64,000 bases of DNA from CAVQCJ01 sp963849365 (lineage in GTDB: Bacteria > Actinomycetota > Actinomycetes > Prado026): assembly GCA_963849365.1 (NCBI GenBank), contig CAWKHA010000004.1, forward strand, positions 1,054,001 through 1,118,000, in the 5' to 3' direction. Made by a program: the position numbers and the translations under genes. Positions 33,819 through 42,617 of the stretch are shown piece after piece. A model generated the notes under the pieces. It was not told where the DNA came from. It saw only the letters and a program-made list of their open reading frames with translations, and ran no database searches. How positions within the stretch are numbered: position 1 is the first letter of the stretch; every line of letters starts with the position of its first letter.

Positions 33819-35241
33819 GAAGCGGTGGACGGCGCTGCGACCAGGGCGCTGCCTCCTCGAGCTGCGCCGCGAGCCGCAGCAGCAGAGCCTCGGCGCCGCT
33901 CGCTCCGACGAGCTGCACGCCGATCGGCAGACCCTCGCTGCTGTGCTGCAGCGGGAGGCTGATCGCCGGCTGCCCGGTGGCGTTGAAGACGGGCAGGAAC
34001 GACTCCAGCGCCGCCCACGTCGCGAACACGTCCTGCAGCTGCGTCGGCGCGGCCGGGTCGTACGACCCGAGCGGTGGCGGCAGCCGCCCGAGCGTCGGGG
34101 TGAGCAGCACGTCGTACTGCCGGAAGAACGTGCCCATCCGGCGGGCCAGCGCGTTCGCCTGATCGAGCCCGTCGACCAGCTGCAGCGCGGAGACGGTGCG
34201 GCCGTACTCGACCGCCGCCAGCGTCGCTCCCTCCAGGTTGTCCGGTCCCGGGACGCGTCCGGTCGTCCGGGCCAGCCCGTCCACGGTGTGTGCGGCGTCG
34301 GCGGCCCACACGTCCGTCATGGCCTTCAGGAACGGCTCCCACGCGAACGCCGGGTGCACGGCCGTCACTTCGTGCCCGAGCTCGCCGAGCAACGCCGCGG
34401 TGGCCGCAGTCGCCGCCGCGACCTGCGGGTCGACCGCGTCGCCCGACCAGGGGTCCGAGCACCAGGCCACCCGCAGCCGGCCGACGGGGGCCCCGACCTC
34501 GGCACGGAACGGGCGTTCCGGCGGGGCGATCACGAACGGGTCGCCGGGCGCGGCGCCGGACAGGCAGTCGAGCAGGCCCGCCGTGTCGCGCACGCTGCGG
34601 GTGACCATGAAGTGCACCGCCCAGCCGGACAGCGCCTCGGCGATCTGCGGTCCCCAGGTGACGCGGCCCCGCGACGGCTTGAGCCCGACCACCCCGCACG
34701 CGGACGCCGGGATCCGGATCGACCCGCCGCCGTCGCTGGCCGACGCGACGGGGACGATGCCGGCGCCCACGACCGCGGCCGCACCCCCGCTCGAGCCGCC
34801 GGCTATGTGCGCGGCGCTCCAGGGTGTGCACGTGCGTCCGGCCGCCAGCGTCTCGGTCGTGCCCATGATCCCGAACTCAGACGTCGTCGTGCGGCCCAGG
34901 TTCACCAGCCCCGCCGCCCGGATCCGGGCGGTGAACTCGCTGTCTGCCGGCGTGACCCAGCCGGGGGCCAGCCGGCTGCCGTTCTCGCAGACCGAGCCGG
35001 CCTCGCCGTGGAACAGGTCCTTGAGCATCGTCGGGACGCCGCCGAACGGTCCCGGCGGGACCGTCTCGTCCATGGTCCGCGCGCGCTCGGCGTACAGCTC
35101 GACGACGGCGTTCAGCGCCGGGTCGACGCGTTCCACGCCGGCGACGGCGCACGCGGCCAGCTCACGGGGGCTGATCTCCTTGCGGGCCACCAGTTCGGCG
35201 AGTGCGGTGGCGTCGTGCCGGGCGTACTCGTCCAGGTCCAC
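33799..35241 (-). CDS. amidase-signature family hydrolase
   Basis: A 480-residue amidase-signature enzyme that hydrolyses an amide to acid and ammonia or amine. The Ser-cisSer-Lys triad is readable: Lys74 in PTMLKDLFHG, Ser150 in AGGSSGGAA, and nucleophile Ser174 in SDGGGSIRIP. The Gly/Ser-rich signature and the C-terminal FNATGQPAISLPL are typical. Length is normal. The start is a GTG at 35241; no strong ribosome binding site is seen. The substrate is unknown. It is divergent from the C45 acyltransferase gene at 35399 with 157 bases between, so the two may be co-regulated. Confidence 0.9.
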   Translation of the reverse strand: MDLDEYARHDATALAELVARKEISPRELAACAVAGVERVDPALNAVVELYAERARTMDETVPPGPFGGVPTMLKDLFHGEAGSVCENGSRLAPGWVTPADSEFTARIRAAGLVNLGRTTTSEFGIMGTTETLAAGRTCTPWSAAHIAGGSSGGAAAVVGAGIVPVASASDGGGSIRIPASACGVVGLKPSRGRVTWGPQIAEALSGWAVHFMVTRSVRDTAGLLDCLSGAAPGDPFVIAPPERPFRAEVGAPVGRLRVAWCSDPWSGDAVDPQVAAATAATAALLGELGHEVTAVHPAFAWEPFLKAMTDVWAADAAHTVDGLARTTGRVPGPDNLEGATLAAVEYGRTVSALQLVDGLDQANALARRMGTFFRQYDVLLTPTLGRLPPPLGSYDPAAPTQLQDVFATWAALESFLPVFNATGQPAISLPLQHSSEGLPIGVQLVGASGAEALLLRLAAQLEEAAPWSQRRPPLHVGTAA

Positions 35242-35398
35242 GCGCCGATGCTAGCCGCGCAGTGACGGACGACACGTCGACCACGGTCAAGGTGGTGCGT
35301 GGGGTTGCCGAGACCGGGGATACCGACCCGCATACTGTTTTCAACGATCCCGTACGTCCACTCCGGAGTCCGGGCCGCCCCCCGCGAGGTGATGACGC

Positions 35399-36487
35399 GT
35401 GACCGGCACGACCGTGCCGCCGGAGGTGGTCGAGCTCGACGTGACCTTCCGCGCGATCGACGCCGGGCCTTCGGTGGCCCGTCGCGTCCCGGAGATCTTC
35501 GCGGCCGCCTGGCCGGCGTACCGCAGCTGGTACCTGCGCGAGGGGGAGCAGGCGCGCGCCTCGTACGCGACCGGCGCGCTCATGCTGCGCCGGCACATGC
35601 CCGAGCTCTCGGGGACGTACGACCGGCTCGTCGACGCGGTCGGAGGCGGTGACCTGGAGGCCAGGTTCCTCAGCCACTGGTCGCCGCCCCCGCTGTTCAC
35701 GGCCTGCTCGCTGGCCGCCTGGACCTCCGGCGAGCACGTGCTGGTGCGCAACTACGACTACCCCCCGCTGCTGTGCGACACGACCGTGCTCGCGTCGCAG
35801 TGGAACGGCACCCGCGTGGTCGCGATGAGCGACTGCGTCTGGGGCGCCGTCGACGGGACGAACGAGCACGGGCTGTCGGTGGCGATCGCCTTCGGCGGCC
35901 GCCCGGTCGTCGGCGAGGGGTTCGGCATCGGGCTGGTCGTGCGGTACCTGCTGGAGTTCGCGCGCGACGTGCCCGAGGCGCTCGACGCGCTGCGGCGGAT
36001 CCCGGTGCAGCTGGCCTACAACGTGGCCCTCGTCGACCGGTCCGGCGGCGGCGCGGTCGCCATGGTCTCGCCCGACCGTCCGATGGCGCTCGCGGACGGC
36101 CTGACCGCGGGCAACCGGCAGGGCGCGACGGAGTGGCCGGAGCACGCGGCCTTCTGCGCGACCGAGCAGCGCGAGGCGGCGTTGCGGGAGGCGATGGCGA
36201 CGCCGGGGACGACGGCGCGCTCGCTGGTCGACCGCTTCCTCCGGCCGCCGCTGTACCGCGACCCGTCGACCACCCTGTGGGGCACCGTCTACACGGCGGC
36301 GTACGACAGCGACGCCGGGACGCTCGACCTGGTCTGGCCGGACGACGTGTGGCGGCTGTCGCTCGCGGAGTTCGTCGATGGCGAGCGGACCCGGCGCACG
36401 AGGGTGGCGGTCCCGCCGCCGGCCTACGCGCCGCCCCCCGAGCCCGAAGAGCTGCTGGCCGCCCGGCACGGCGCCCTCATCGCCTGA
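35399..36487 (+). CDS. peptidase C45-like acyltransferase/hydrolase (Ntn fold)
   Basis: A 362-residue protein resembling the C45 family (acyl-CoA:6-aminopenicillanic acid acyltransferase-like, N-terminal-nucleophile fold). The expected nucleophile Cys103 lies in LFTACSLAAW, followed by HVLVRNYDYPP, the typical NxD block, and later NEHGLSVAIAFGG and GVGEGFGI-like sequence. Family members either self-cleave before the Cys or act without cleavage; with about 100 residues before the Cys, a self-processing step is possible. GTG start at 35399 with GAGGTGA 7 bases upstream. An ATP-grasp ligase follows after 43 bases, so the two probably act on one amide or peptide metabolite. Confidence 0.8.
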   Translation: MTGTTVPPEVVELDVTFRAIDAGPSVARRVPEIFAAAWPAYRSWYLREGEQARASYATGALMLRRHMPELSGTYDRLVDAVGGGDLEARFLSHWSPPPLFTACSLAAWTSGEHVLVRNYDYPPLLCDTTVLASQWNGTRVVAMSDCVWGAVDGTNEHGLSVAIAFGGRPVVGEGFGIGLVVRYLLEFARDVPEALDALRRIPVQLAYNVALVDRSGGGAVAMVSPDRPMALADGLTAGNRQGATEWPEHAAFCATEQREAALREAMATPGTTARSLVDRFLRPPLYRDPSTTLWGTVYTAAYDSDAGTLDLVWPDDVWRLSLAEFVDGERTRRTRVAVPPPAYAPPPEPEELLAARHGALIA

Positions 36488-36530
36488 TCCCTCGCCGGGC
36501 CGGTCAGCACGGCGGTACAGTCCGCCCACC

Positions 36531-38027
36531 ATGGCTGAGCGTGACCGGGCCCGCAAGGGCAAGCGGGGCCGCCGGAGGGACACGGCGGACCAGCCCGTGC
36601 TGCGCAGCCTCTCGGACGTCTACCGGTTCTTCCGGCAGAACACCCGGCCGATCTACTTCGTCTCGCCGACGCCGTACAACCTGCTGGGCATCGACGAGTG
36701 GGTCAGCGGCTTCGAGTACGTCACGTACTTCGACAGCTTCGACGGTGCGCACGCGCGCTCGTTCTCCCCGACGCACGCCGGGCCGCGCGACTTCGAGACG
36801 TTCGAGTCGGTGAACTCGTACCTGCTCGGCAACAAGGAAGTCATCGACCACGTCAAGGCCAACGGCCCGGGTCAGGTCCTGTTCGTGATGTTCGACGAGG
36901 AGACCGAGCAGCTGGCCCACGAGCTCGGCCTGGAGATCGCGCTGCCGCCGCGCGACCTGCGGCAGCGCATCGACTCCAAGATCGTCACGACGCAGCTGGG
37001 CGACGAGGCGGGCGTCGCCAGCGTGCCGAACGTCCTGGGCCGGGCGACGACGTACAAGGAGCTTCGCAAGCTCGCCAGGAAGGCAGGACTCGGCACCGAC
37101 CTGGTGGTGCAGACGCCCTACGGCGACTCCGGGCGCACCACGTTCTTCGTCGCCGGCGAGGCCGACTGGGACGAGTACGCGGCGGACCTGGTCTCCGAAG
37201 AGCTCAAGGTCATGCGCCGGATCAACCACTTCCCCGGCACCGTCGAGGCGGTCGCCACCCGGCACGGCACGCTGGTCGGGCCGATCCAGACCGACATCAC
37301 CGGCTTCTCCGAGCTGACCCCCTACCGCGGCGGGTGGTGTGGCAACGACGCCTACCCCGGGGTGTTCGACGAGGCCGCCCGCAAGCGGATCCGGCGGATG
37401 GCGCGGCGGCTCGGCGACCGGCTGTACCGCGAGGGCTACCACGGCGTGTTCTGCCTCGACTTCCTGCTCGACACCGACGACGGGACCGTCTACCTCGGCG
37501 AGATCAACCCGCGCATCTCCGGAGCGTCGCCGCTCACGAACCTGATCACCTCCCGGTACGGCGGCGTGCCGCTGTTCCTGTTCCACCTGCTGGAGTTCTC
37601 CGGCGTCGAGTGGGAGCTGGACCTGGACGAGGTGCAGCTCCGGTGGCAGGACTTCGACCGCTGGACGCAGCTGGTGCTCAAGCAGGTGACGGACGATGTG
37701 GAGCTGATCACGCAGGCACCCTCGAGCGGGCTCTGGCGGCTGTCCGACGACGGCTCGGTGCGGTTCATCCGCGAGGAGACCGACTGGCACAACGTCGGCG
37801 GGCACAACGAGGCCTTCTACCTGCGCGTGCACGGCGCCGGCGAGTACCGCTACCCCGGCGCCGACCTGGGGATCCTCGTCACCCGCGACCGCATGCAGAC
37901 CGACACCCGCGAGCTGCTCGAGCGCGGGGTCCGCTGGGCGGAGGCGATGGGGGCGCAGTTCCAGGGCGAGCCGCCGCAGGGGCGGGTCGTCACGCCGCAG
38001 GAGCTGCTGTACGGCAAGTGGTTCTGA
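36531..38027 (+). CDS. ATP-grasp ligase-like protein
   Basis: A 498-residue ATP-grasp protein of the biotin-carboxylase-like type. Visible parts are RIDSKIVTTQLGDEAGVASV near residue 145 (substrate-lid start), the glycine-rich VVQTPYGDSGRTTFFV near residue 195, HGVFCLDFLLDTDDG near residue 305, and YLGEINPRISGASPLTN, which supplies the metal-binding Glu and Asn. No biotinyl domain is present, so it is probably a carboxylate-amine ligase rather than a carboxylase. The N-terminus is basic (RARKGKRGRRR). It is the second gene after the C45 enzyme and ends before a strong hairpin. The substrate cannot be told. Confidence 0.85.
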   Translation: MAERDRARKGKRGRRRDTADQPVLRSLSDVYRFFRQNTRPIYFVSPTPYNLLGIDEWVSGFEYVTYFDSFDGAHARSFSPTHAGPRDFETFESVNSYLLGNKEVIDHVKANGPGQVLFVMFDEETEQLAHELGLEIALPPRDLRQRIDSKIVTTQLGDEAGVASVPNVLGRATTYKELRKLARKAGLGTDLVVQTPYGDSGRTTFFVAGEADWDEYAADLVSEELKVMRRINHFPGTVEAVATRHGTLVGPIQTDITGFSELTPYRGGWCGNDAYPGVFDEAARKRIRRMARRLGDRLYREGYHGVFCLDFLLDTDDGTVYLGEINPRISGASPLTNLITSRYGGVPLFLFHLLEFSGVEWELDLDEVQLRWQDFDRWTQLVLKQVTDDVELITQAPSSGLWRLSDDGSVRFIREETDWHNVGGHNEAFYLRVHGAGEYRYPGADLGILVTRDRMQTDTRELLERGVRWAEAMGAQFQGEPPQGRVVTPQELLYGKWF

Positions 38028-38037
38028 GCACAACCAC

Positions 38038-38094
38038 CGCAAACCTACGGGCAGGTAAGGCCGAAGATCGGCCTTACCTGCCCGTAGGTTTGCG
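38038..38094. terminator. bidirectional terminator hairpin, 27-bp perfect arms
   Basis: Perfect inverted repeats of 27 bases (38038-38064 and 38068-38094) flank a 3-base AGA loop, 10 bases after the ATP-grasp stop. The convergent zur-like gene ends at 38123, so the structure can terminate both transcripts. The arms contain AAACCTACGGGCAGG and are less GC-rich than their surroundings. No T-run follows. Confidence 0.85.
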
Positions 38095-38122
38095 TGCGGG
38101 CGCCTCCAGGACGATCGCCCGG

Positions 38123-38551
38123 TCAGGCTCGGCGCCGGCGCGCGCAGTCGGCGCAGGTGCCGAAGATCTCCAGCGTGTGGCTGACCTCGACGAACCCGTT
38201 CTCGTCCGCGACGGTGCGCGCCCACCGCTCGACGGCCGGTCCGTCCACCTCCACCGTCCGGCCGCAGGCACGGCAGACCAGGTGGTGGTGGTGACCCTGG
38301 CTGCAGCGCCGGTAGGTCACCTCGCCGTCGCCGGTGCGCAGGACATCGACCTCGCCCGAGTCCGCGAGCACCTGCAGGGTGCGGTAGACGGTCGTCAGCC
38401 CGACGCGCTCGCCCCGGTGCCGCAGCAGGTCGTGCACCTCCTGCGCGCTGCGGAAGCCGTCGAGCTCGTCCAGCAGGGCGGAGACGGCCGCGCGCTGGCG
38501 GGTCGAGCGCACGGCAGGTCCGGTTCCGGCGATGGGCAACGGCGTCTCCAT
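38123..38551 (-). CDS. zur: Fur-family metalloregulator, probably Zur
   Basis: A 142-residue Fur-family repressor. The winged helix carries RSTRQRAAVSALLDELDGF and VGLTTVYRTLQVLADSGEVD, the recognition helix. The metal-binding His cluster is CSQGHHHHLVCRACG, giving the CxxC structural zinc site with CADC near the C-terminus (FGTCADCARRR). The gene is divergent from a zinc-type ABC transporter with a Zur-like palindrome between, which favours Zur over Fur or Nur. Zinc-loaded Zur would repress both. The ATG at 38551 is used. Its 3' end faces the strong hairpin at 38038. Confidence 0.85.
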   Translation of the reverse strand: METPLPIAGTGPAVRSTRQRAAVSALLDELDGFRSAQEVHDLLRHRGERVGLTTVYRTLQVLADSGEVDVLRTGDGEVTYRRCSQGHHHHLVCRACGRTVEVDGPAVERWARTVADENGFVEVSHTLEIFGTCADCARRRRA

Positions 38552-38632
38552 GTCTGCGACGGGCGGGTCAAGTGTGCCGCACCCACTCTTCGTTCATCCG
38601 CGTTGACTGCATCATCCACGTTGACTTCCATA

Positions 38633-38649
38633 ATGAAATCGGATTTCAT
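38633..38649. promoter_or_regulatory. Zur-type operator palindrome
   Basis: ATGAAAT-CGG-ATTTCAT, a perfect 7-3-7 inverted repeat, lies 33 bases before the ABC transporter start and 82 bases before the zur-like gene. It matches the TGAAAAT-type half-sites of actinobacterial Fur/Zur boxes. Two TTGACT words (38603 and 38621) and CATAAT at 38629-38634 nearby may be promoter elements, so bound repressor would cover the promoter. Confidence 0.8.
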
Positions 38650-38681
38650 CTTATCCCAGATCCAGCCATCCCGGAGGAAGC

Positions 38682-39599
38682 GTGGACACACGGTCCGCCG
38701 CCGCGGTCGCCGCCCTCGTGCTGGCCTGTGCGGGCTGCAGCACGGCGGGATCGCCGGGCCTGGCCGGGTCGAGCGGCAGCCACGTGTTGCACGTCGTGGC
38801 CGCCGAGAACTTCTGGGGCAGCATCGCGGCCCAGCTCGGTGGCGATCGCGTCCAGGTCACGAGTCTCATCGACAATCCCGACGCCGACCCGCACGACTAC
38901 GAACCGACGCCTGCGGATGCCCGGGCGGTCGCCTCCGCCGACCTCGTCCTGGTCAACGGGGTGGGCTACGACGGCTGGGCCGGCAAGCTGGCCGACGCGA
39001 ACCCGAACCCGGACCGCCCGCTGCTCGACGTCGGCGCGCTCGTCGGCGCGAAGGACGGCGACAACCCACACCGCTGGTACGCCCCGGGCGACGTGCTGGA
39101 GGTCGCCGACGGCCTCACGGCCGCGTACGCGAAGCTCGACCCGGCCGACAGCGCGACGTTCGCCCGGCTCAGGGGGGAGTTCGGATCGGCCGGCATCGCG
39201 CAGTACGAGGCGGTGGTCGCCGAGATCAGGTCCAGGTACACCGGGACGAAGGTCGGCGCCTCGGAGTCCATCTTCGCGATGGTCACCCCGGCGCTGGGCC
39301 TCGACCTGGTCACCCCGCCGGGCTTCCTCAAGGCGGTGAGCGAGGGCACCGATCCGTCCACCGCGGACAAGGCGACGGTCGACGCGCAGATCCGGGACCG
39401 GACGATCAAGGTGTACGTGTACAACAGCCAGAACGCGACGCCGGACGTGCAGGAACAGATCGTCGCAGCGAAGGCCGCCGGCATCCCGGTCACGACCATC
39501 ACCGAGACGATGGTGCCGGCCTCGGCCACCTGGCAGCAGTGGCAGACAGCTCAGCTGCAGGCCCTGCGCGACGCGCTGGCGAAGGGGACCGGACGATGA
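38682..39599 (+). CDS. zinc/manganese ABC transporter substrate-binding lipoprotein
   Basis: A 305-residue ZnuA/TroA-type binding protein. The lipoprotein signal ends in LACAGC, placing the acylated Cys near residue 19. Metal-site features are HDYEPTPAD near residue 70, HRWYAPGDV near residue 130, the ASESIF segment near residue 190 where many homologues have His, and the C-terminal TITETMVPASATW. It has no long His-rich loop. GTG start at 38682 after GGAGGAAGC. The first gene of a four-gene operon behind the Zur box; captures the metal outside the membrane. Zinc is inferred from the regulator. Confidence 0.88.
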   Translation: MDTRSAAAVAALVLACAGCSTAGSPGLAGSSGSHVLHVVAAENFWGSIAAQLGGDRVQVTSLIDNPDADPHDYEPTPADARAVASADLVLVNGVGYDGWAGKLADANPNPDRPLLDVGALVGAKDGDNPHRWYAPGDVLEVADGLTAAYAKLDPADSATFARLRGEFGSAGIAQYEAVVAEIRSRYTGTKVGASESIFAMVTPALGLDLVTPPGFLKAVSEGTDPSTADKATVDAQIRDRTIKVYVYNSQNATPDVQEQIVAAKAAGIPVTTITETMVPASATWQQWQTAQLQALRDALAKGTGR

Positions 39600-40426
39600 C
39601 CGGCGACGAGGTCGTCTCGCTGCGCGACGCTGCCGTACGCGTGGGTGGCCGGCTGCTGTGGTCCGGCGTCGACCTCACGGTGCGGGCGGGCGAGTTCGTG
39701 GCCGTGCTGGGACCCAACGGCGTCGGGAAGTCCACGCTGGTCAAGGCGATGCTCGGTCTGGTGCCGTTGGAGGCCGGCTCGATCTCGGTGCTCGGCAAGC
39801 CGCCGGGCGATGCGGCGGACGGCATCGGCTACCTGCCGCAGCGGCGCAGCTTCGACCCGCAGCTGCGCGTGCGCGGGGTGGACGTCGTACGCCTCGGCCT
39901 GGACGGGAACCGCTGGGGAGTCGCCCTGCCCGGGTCCACGCGCTGGTCGTCCCGCGCCCGGGCCGAGCGGGACCGCGTGCGCGAAGTCATCGAGCGGGTC
40001 GGCGCCACCGCGTACGCCGAGCGTCCGATCGGACAGCTGTCCGGCGGCGAGCAGCAGCGGCTGCTGATCGCTCAGGCGCTGGCCGCAAGACCGCGGCTGC
40101 TGCTGCTGGACGAGCCGTTGGAAAGCCTCGACCTGCCCAACCAGAGTGCGATCGCCGCGCTGGTGGCCGAGCTGTGCCACCGCGACGGCGTGACCGTGGT
40201 GATGGTGGCGCACGACGTGAACCCGATCCTCGGTGCGCTAGACCGCGTCGTGTACATCGCGGCCGGCGGGGTCGCCGCCGGCACCCCGCGTGAGGTCGTC
40301 ACGAGCGCCACGCTGACCCGTCTGTACGGAACGCCGGTCGATGTGCTGGTGACCTCGCAGGGGCGGCTGGTGGTCGTCGGACAGCCGGACACGCACGCTC
40401 ACCACGGCGACCGGCCCGGGCACTGA
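39596..40426 (+). CDS. zinc-type ABC transporter ATP-binding protein
   Basis: A 276-residue ABC ATPase. Walker A is GPNGVGKST near residue 41, the Q-loop is GYLPQRRS, the signature is LSGGEQQRL, Walker B is LLLLDEPLESLD, and the H-loop is VMVAHDVN. It energises metal import through the two permeases that follow. The ATG overlaps the binding-protein stop as ATGA. A TRWSSRARAERDR segment before the signature fits the usual manganese/zinc ATPase layout. Confidence 0.92.
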   Translation: MTGDEVVSLRDAAVRVGGRLLWSGVDLTVRAGEFVAVLGPNGVGKSTLVKAMLGLVPLEAGSISVLGKPPGDAADGIGYLPQRRSFDPQLRVRGVDVVRLGLDGNRWGVALPGSTRWSSRARAERDRVREVIERVGATAYAERPIGQLSGGEQQRLLIAQALAARPRLLLLDEPLESLDLPNQSAIAALVAELCHRDGVTVVMVAHDVNPILGALDRVVYIAAGGVAAGTPREVVTSATLTRLYGTPVDVLVTSQGRLVVVGQPDTHAHHGDRPGH

Positions 40427-40431
40427 CGGCG

Positions 40432-41319
40432 ATGACGGCGGTGACGGCGACGACGGGCGGGCCCGAGCCGGCGCTGACCTGGAACCTCGTCGACGACGTC
40501 CGGCAGGTCCTCGAGTACCCGTTCATGGTGAACGCCTTCCGGGCCGGCGCCATCGTCGCGGTGCTCGCCGGCCTCATCGGCTGGTTCATGGTCCTGCGCC
40601 GGCAGAGCTTCGCCGGTCACACGCTCGCGGTGGTCGGCTTCCCCGGGGCCGCGGGTGCCGTGCTCGTCGGCGTCAGCGCGACGTACGGACTGTTCGCGTT
40701 CGCCGTCGCGGCCGCGCTGGTGATCGGGCTGGTGCCCACCGCGGGCGGCCGCGCGTACAGCGAGGAGTCGGCGGTCACCGGCACTGTCAACGCTTTCGCG
40801 TTGGCGTGCGGCTACCTGTTCATCAGCCTGTACGGCGGCTTCGTCAGCGGTGCGAACGCCTTGCTGTTCGGCAGCTTCCTGGGGATCACGCAGCGGCAGG
40901 TGGCTGTCCTGCTCGCCGTCGCGGTGGTGACGCTCGCGGTGCTCGGCGGCATCGCCAGGCCGTTGCTGTTCGCGTCGGTGGACCGGGACGTGGCCGCTGC
41001 GCGGGGTGTCCCGGTGCGGGCGCTGTCGGTGGCCTTCCTGGTGCTGCTCGGGGTCGCGGCGGCCGAGGTCAGCCAGATCACCGGGACGCTGCTGGTGTTC
41101 GCCCTCCTGGTCGTCCCGGCCGCCACCGCGCAGGCCTGGACCCCGCGGCCGGTCGCGGGCGCGGCACTGGCGGTGCTGGTCGGCGTGCTGGTCACCTGGC
41201 TGTCGCTGTTCGTCGCGTACTTCTCCCCGTACCCGATCGGTTTCTTCCTCACGAGCATCGCGTTCGCGGTGTACCTCGCCACCGCCGGATGGCGGCGGGT
41301 GCGCAGGGCCCGCCCATGA
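40432..41319 (+). CDS. metal ABC transporter permease 1 (ABC-3 family)
   Basis: A 295-residue ZnuB/TroC-type permease with about eight membrane helices. After an N-terminal amphipathic segment (VRQVLEYPFMVNAF), the family's RAGAIVAVLAGLIGWFMVLR helix follows, with SFAGHTLAVVGFPGAAGAVL after it, and ARGVPVRALSVAFLVLLG later, the coupling-helix region. It starts six bases after the ATPase stop. The family usually has one permease forming a homodimer; a second different permease follows here. Confidence 0.92.
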   Translation: MTAVTATTGGPEPALTWNLVDDVRQVLEYPFMVNAFRAGAIVAVLAGLIGWFMVLRRQSFAGHTLAVVGFPGAAGAVLVGVSATYGLFAFAVAAALVIGLVPTAGGRAYSEESAVTGTVNAFALACGYLFISLYGGFVSGANALLFGSFLGITQRQVAVLLAVAVVTLAVLGGIARPLLFASVDRDVAAARGVPVRALSVAFLVLLGVAAAEVSQITGTLLVFALLVVPAATAQAWTPRPVAGAALAVLVGVLVTWLSLFVAYFSPYPIGFFLTSIAFAVYLATAGWRRVRRARP

Positions 41320-42170
41320 CCGGCCTGCTGGCCACGGGCACCGGCCTGGGCGACCTCTTCGCGCACCCGTTCATGCGGCAGGCCCTTCTCGCCGGGGTGC
41401 CGATCGCCGCCCTTGCCGGCCTCGTCGGCTACTTCATGGTGCTGCGCAGCCAGGTGTTCACCGGCGACGCGCTCAGCCACGTGGCGTTCACCGGGGCGCT
41501 CGGCGCGCTGGCGTTCGGCATCGACGCCCGGGTCGGCCTGTTCGTCACGACCGTCGCCGTGGGCGTCGTGCTCGGCCTGCTCGGCAACCGCGGTCGCGCG
41601 GACGATGTCGTGATCGGGACGGTGTTCGCCTGGGTGCTCGGGCTGGGCGTGCTGGCCCTGTCGGTCTACGCGACCAGCGCCCGGGCCGCCGCCACCGGGG
41701 CGTCCGGGGTCAGCGTGCTCTTCGGCTCGGTGTTCGGGCTGAGTGCGTCGGCGGCGCGCACTGCGGCGCTGGTCGCGGCGGCGCTGGTCGCCGTGGCACT
41801 GGTGATCGCCCGGCCGCTGCTGTTCGCGAGTCTGGACGAGGCCGTCGCGGCCGCACGCGGAGTGCCGGTGCGGGTCCTCGGCGTCGGCTTCCTGGCTCTG
41901 GTCGGGATGACCGCGGCGGAGGCCACGCAGGCGGTCGGTGCGCTGCTGCTGCTGGGGCTGCTGGCCGCACCCGCCGGCGCCGCGCAGCGCCTGACCGACC
42001 GGCCCTACCGCGCGATGGCCCTGTCGACGGCGCTGTCGGTCCTGTCGATGGTGGTCGGGCTGACGGTCAGCTATCTCGTCCCGCAGCTGCCGCCGAGCTT
42101 CGCGATCCTGGCGGTGGCTGCCGCGACCTACGCCCTGGCGTTCACCACCAGTGTGGTCCGCACCCGCTGA
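41316..42170 (+). CDS. metal ABC transporter permease 2 (ABC-3 family)
   Basis: A 284-residue second ABC-3 permease, overlapping permease 1 as ATGA. It opens with LFAHPFMRQALLAGVPIAAL and LVGYFMVLRSQVFTGDALSH, keeping the conserved DALSHVAFTG motif that permease 1 lacks in full (it has HTLAVVGFPG). ARGVPVRVLGVGFLALVG is the coupling region. The two permeases probably form a heterodimer with the ATPase. The last gene of the operon. Confidence 0.92.
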   Translation: MTGLLATGTGLGDLFAHPFMRQALLAGVPIAALAGLVGYFMVLRSQVFTGDALSHVAFTGALGALAFGIDARVGLFVTTVAVGVVLGLLGNRGRADDVVIGTVFAWVLGLGVLALSVYATSARAAATGASGVSVLFGSVFGLSASAARTAALVAAALVAVALVIARPLLFASLDEAVAAARGVPVRVLGVGFLALVGMTAAEATQAVGALLLLGLLAAPAGAAQRLTDRPYRAMALSTALSVLSMVVGLTVSYLVPQLPPSFAILAVAAATYALAFTTSVVRTR

Positions 42171-42227
42171 CCCACCCCCATCGGACGGCTTCCGCCGGCC
42201 GCCGAACACTGCTGGCCGTCGAGGTCC

Positions 42228-42566
42228 TCAGTGCAGGCGCAGCTGCCAGTCGCGGGGCACCCGTCCGGCCGGGCCGGGGACCGGCTGGTCGAGCGGGTGG
42301 CTGCCGGGCGGCGCCAGCTCGGGACCCTCGTAGAACTGATCCTCCGCGTAGCTCCAGAACCAGTCCTCACCTGGCTCGAAGCTGACGACCAGCGGGTGGC
42401 CGCTCGCGGCCGCGTGCGCGCTCGCGTGCTGGGATGGGGAGGAGTCGCAGCACGCGACGTGCCCGCACTGCGCGCAGCGGCGCAGGTGGAACCACCAGCC
42501 ACCGCTGGCTTCGCAGTCGACGCAGCCCGGACCGCTCGGCGGGACTGCGGGGTCGATCCCCTGCAT
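42228..42566 (-). CDS. UBP-type zinc finger domain protein
   Basis: A 112-residue protein with a ZnF-UBP domain: CVDCEASGGWWFHLRRCAQC, followed by GHVACCDSSPSQHASAHAAA, with the Cys/His spacing of the family, then GHPLVVSFEPGEDWFWSY. Bacterial stand-alone members are common in actinobacteria and of unknown function; ubiquitin binding is not expected. The ATG at 42566 is used. It is convergent with the transporter operon and lies downstream of the EAL gene on the same strand. Confidence 0.88.
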   Translation of the reverse strand: MQGIDPAVPPSGPGCVDCEASGGWWFHLRRCAQCGHVACCDSSPSQHASAHAAASGHPLVVSFEPGEDWFWSYAEDQFYEGPELAPPGSHPLDQPVPGPAGRVPRDWQLRLH

Positions 42567-42617
42567 GCGCGCGACGCCCCTCGTGACGGATGACCCGTCG
42601 CACCGAACGCGACGGCC

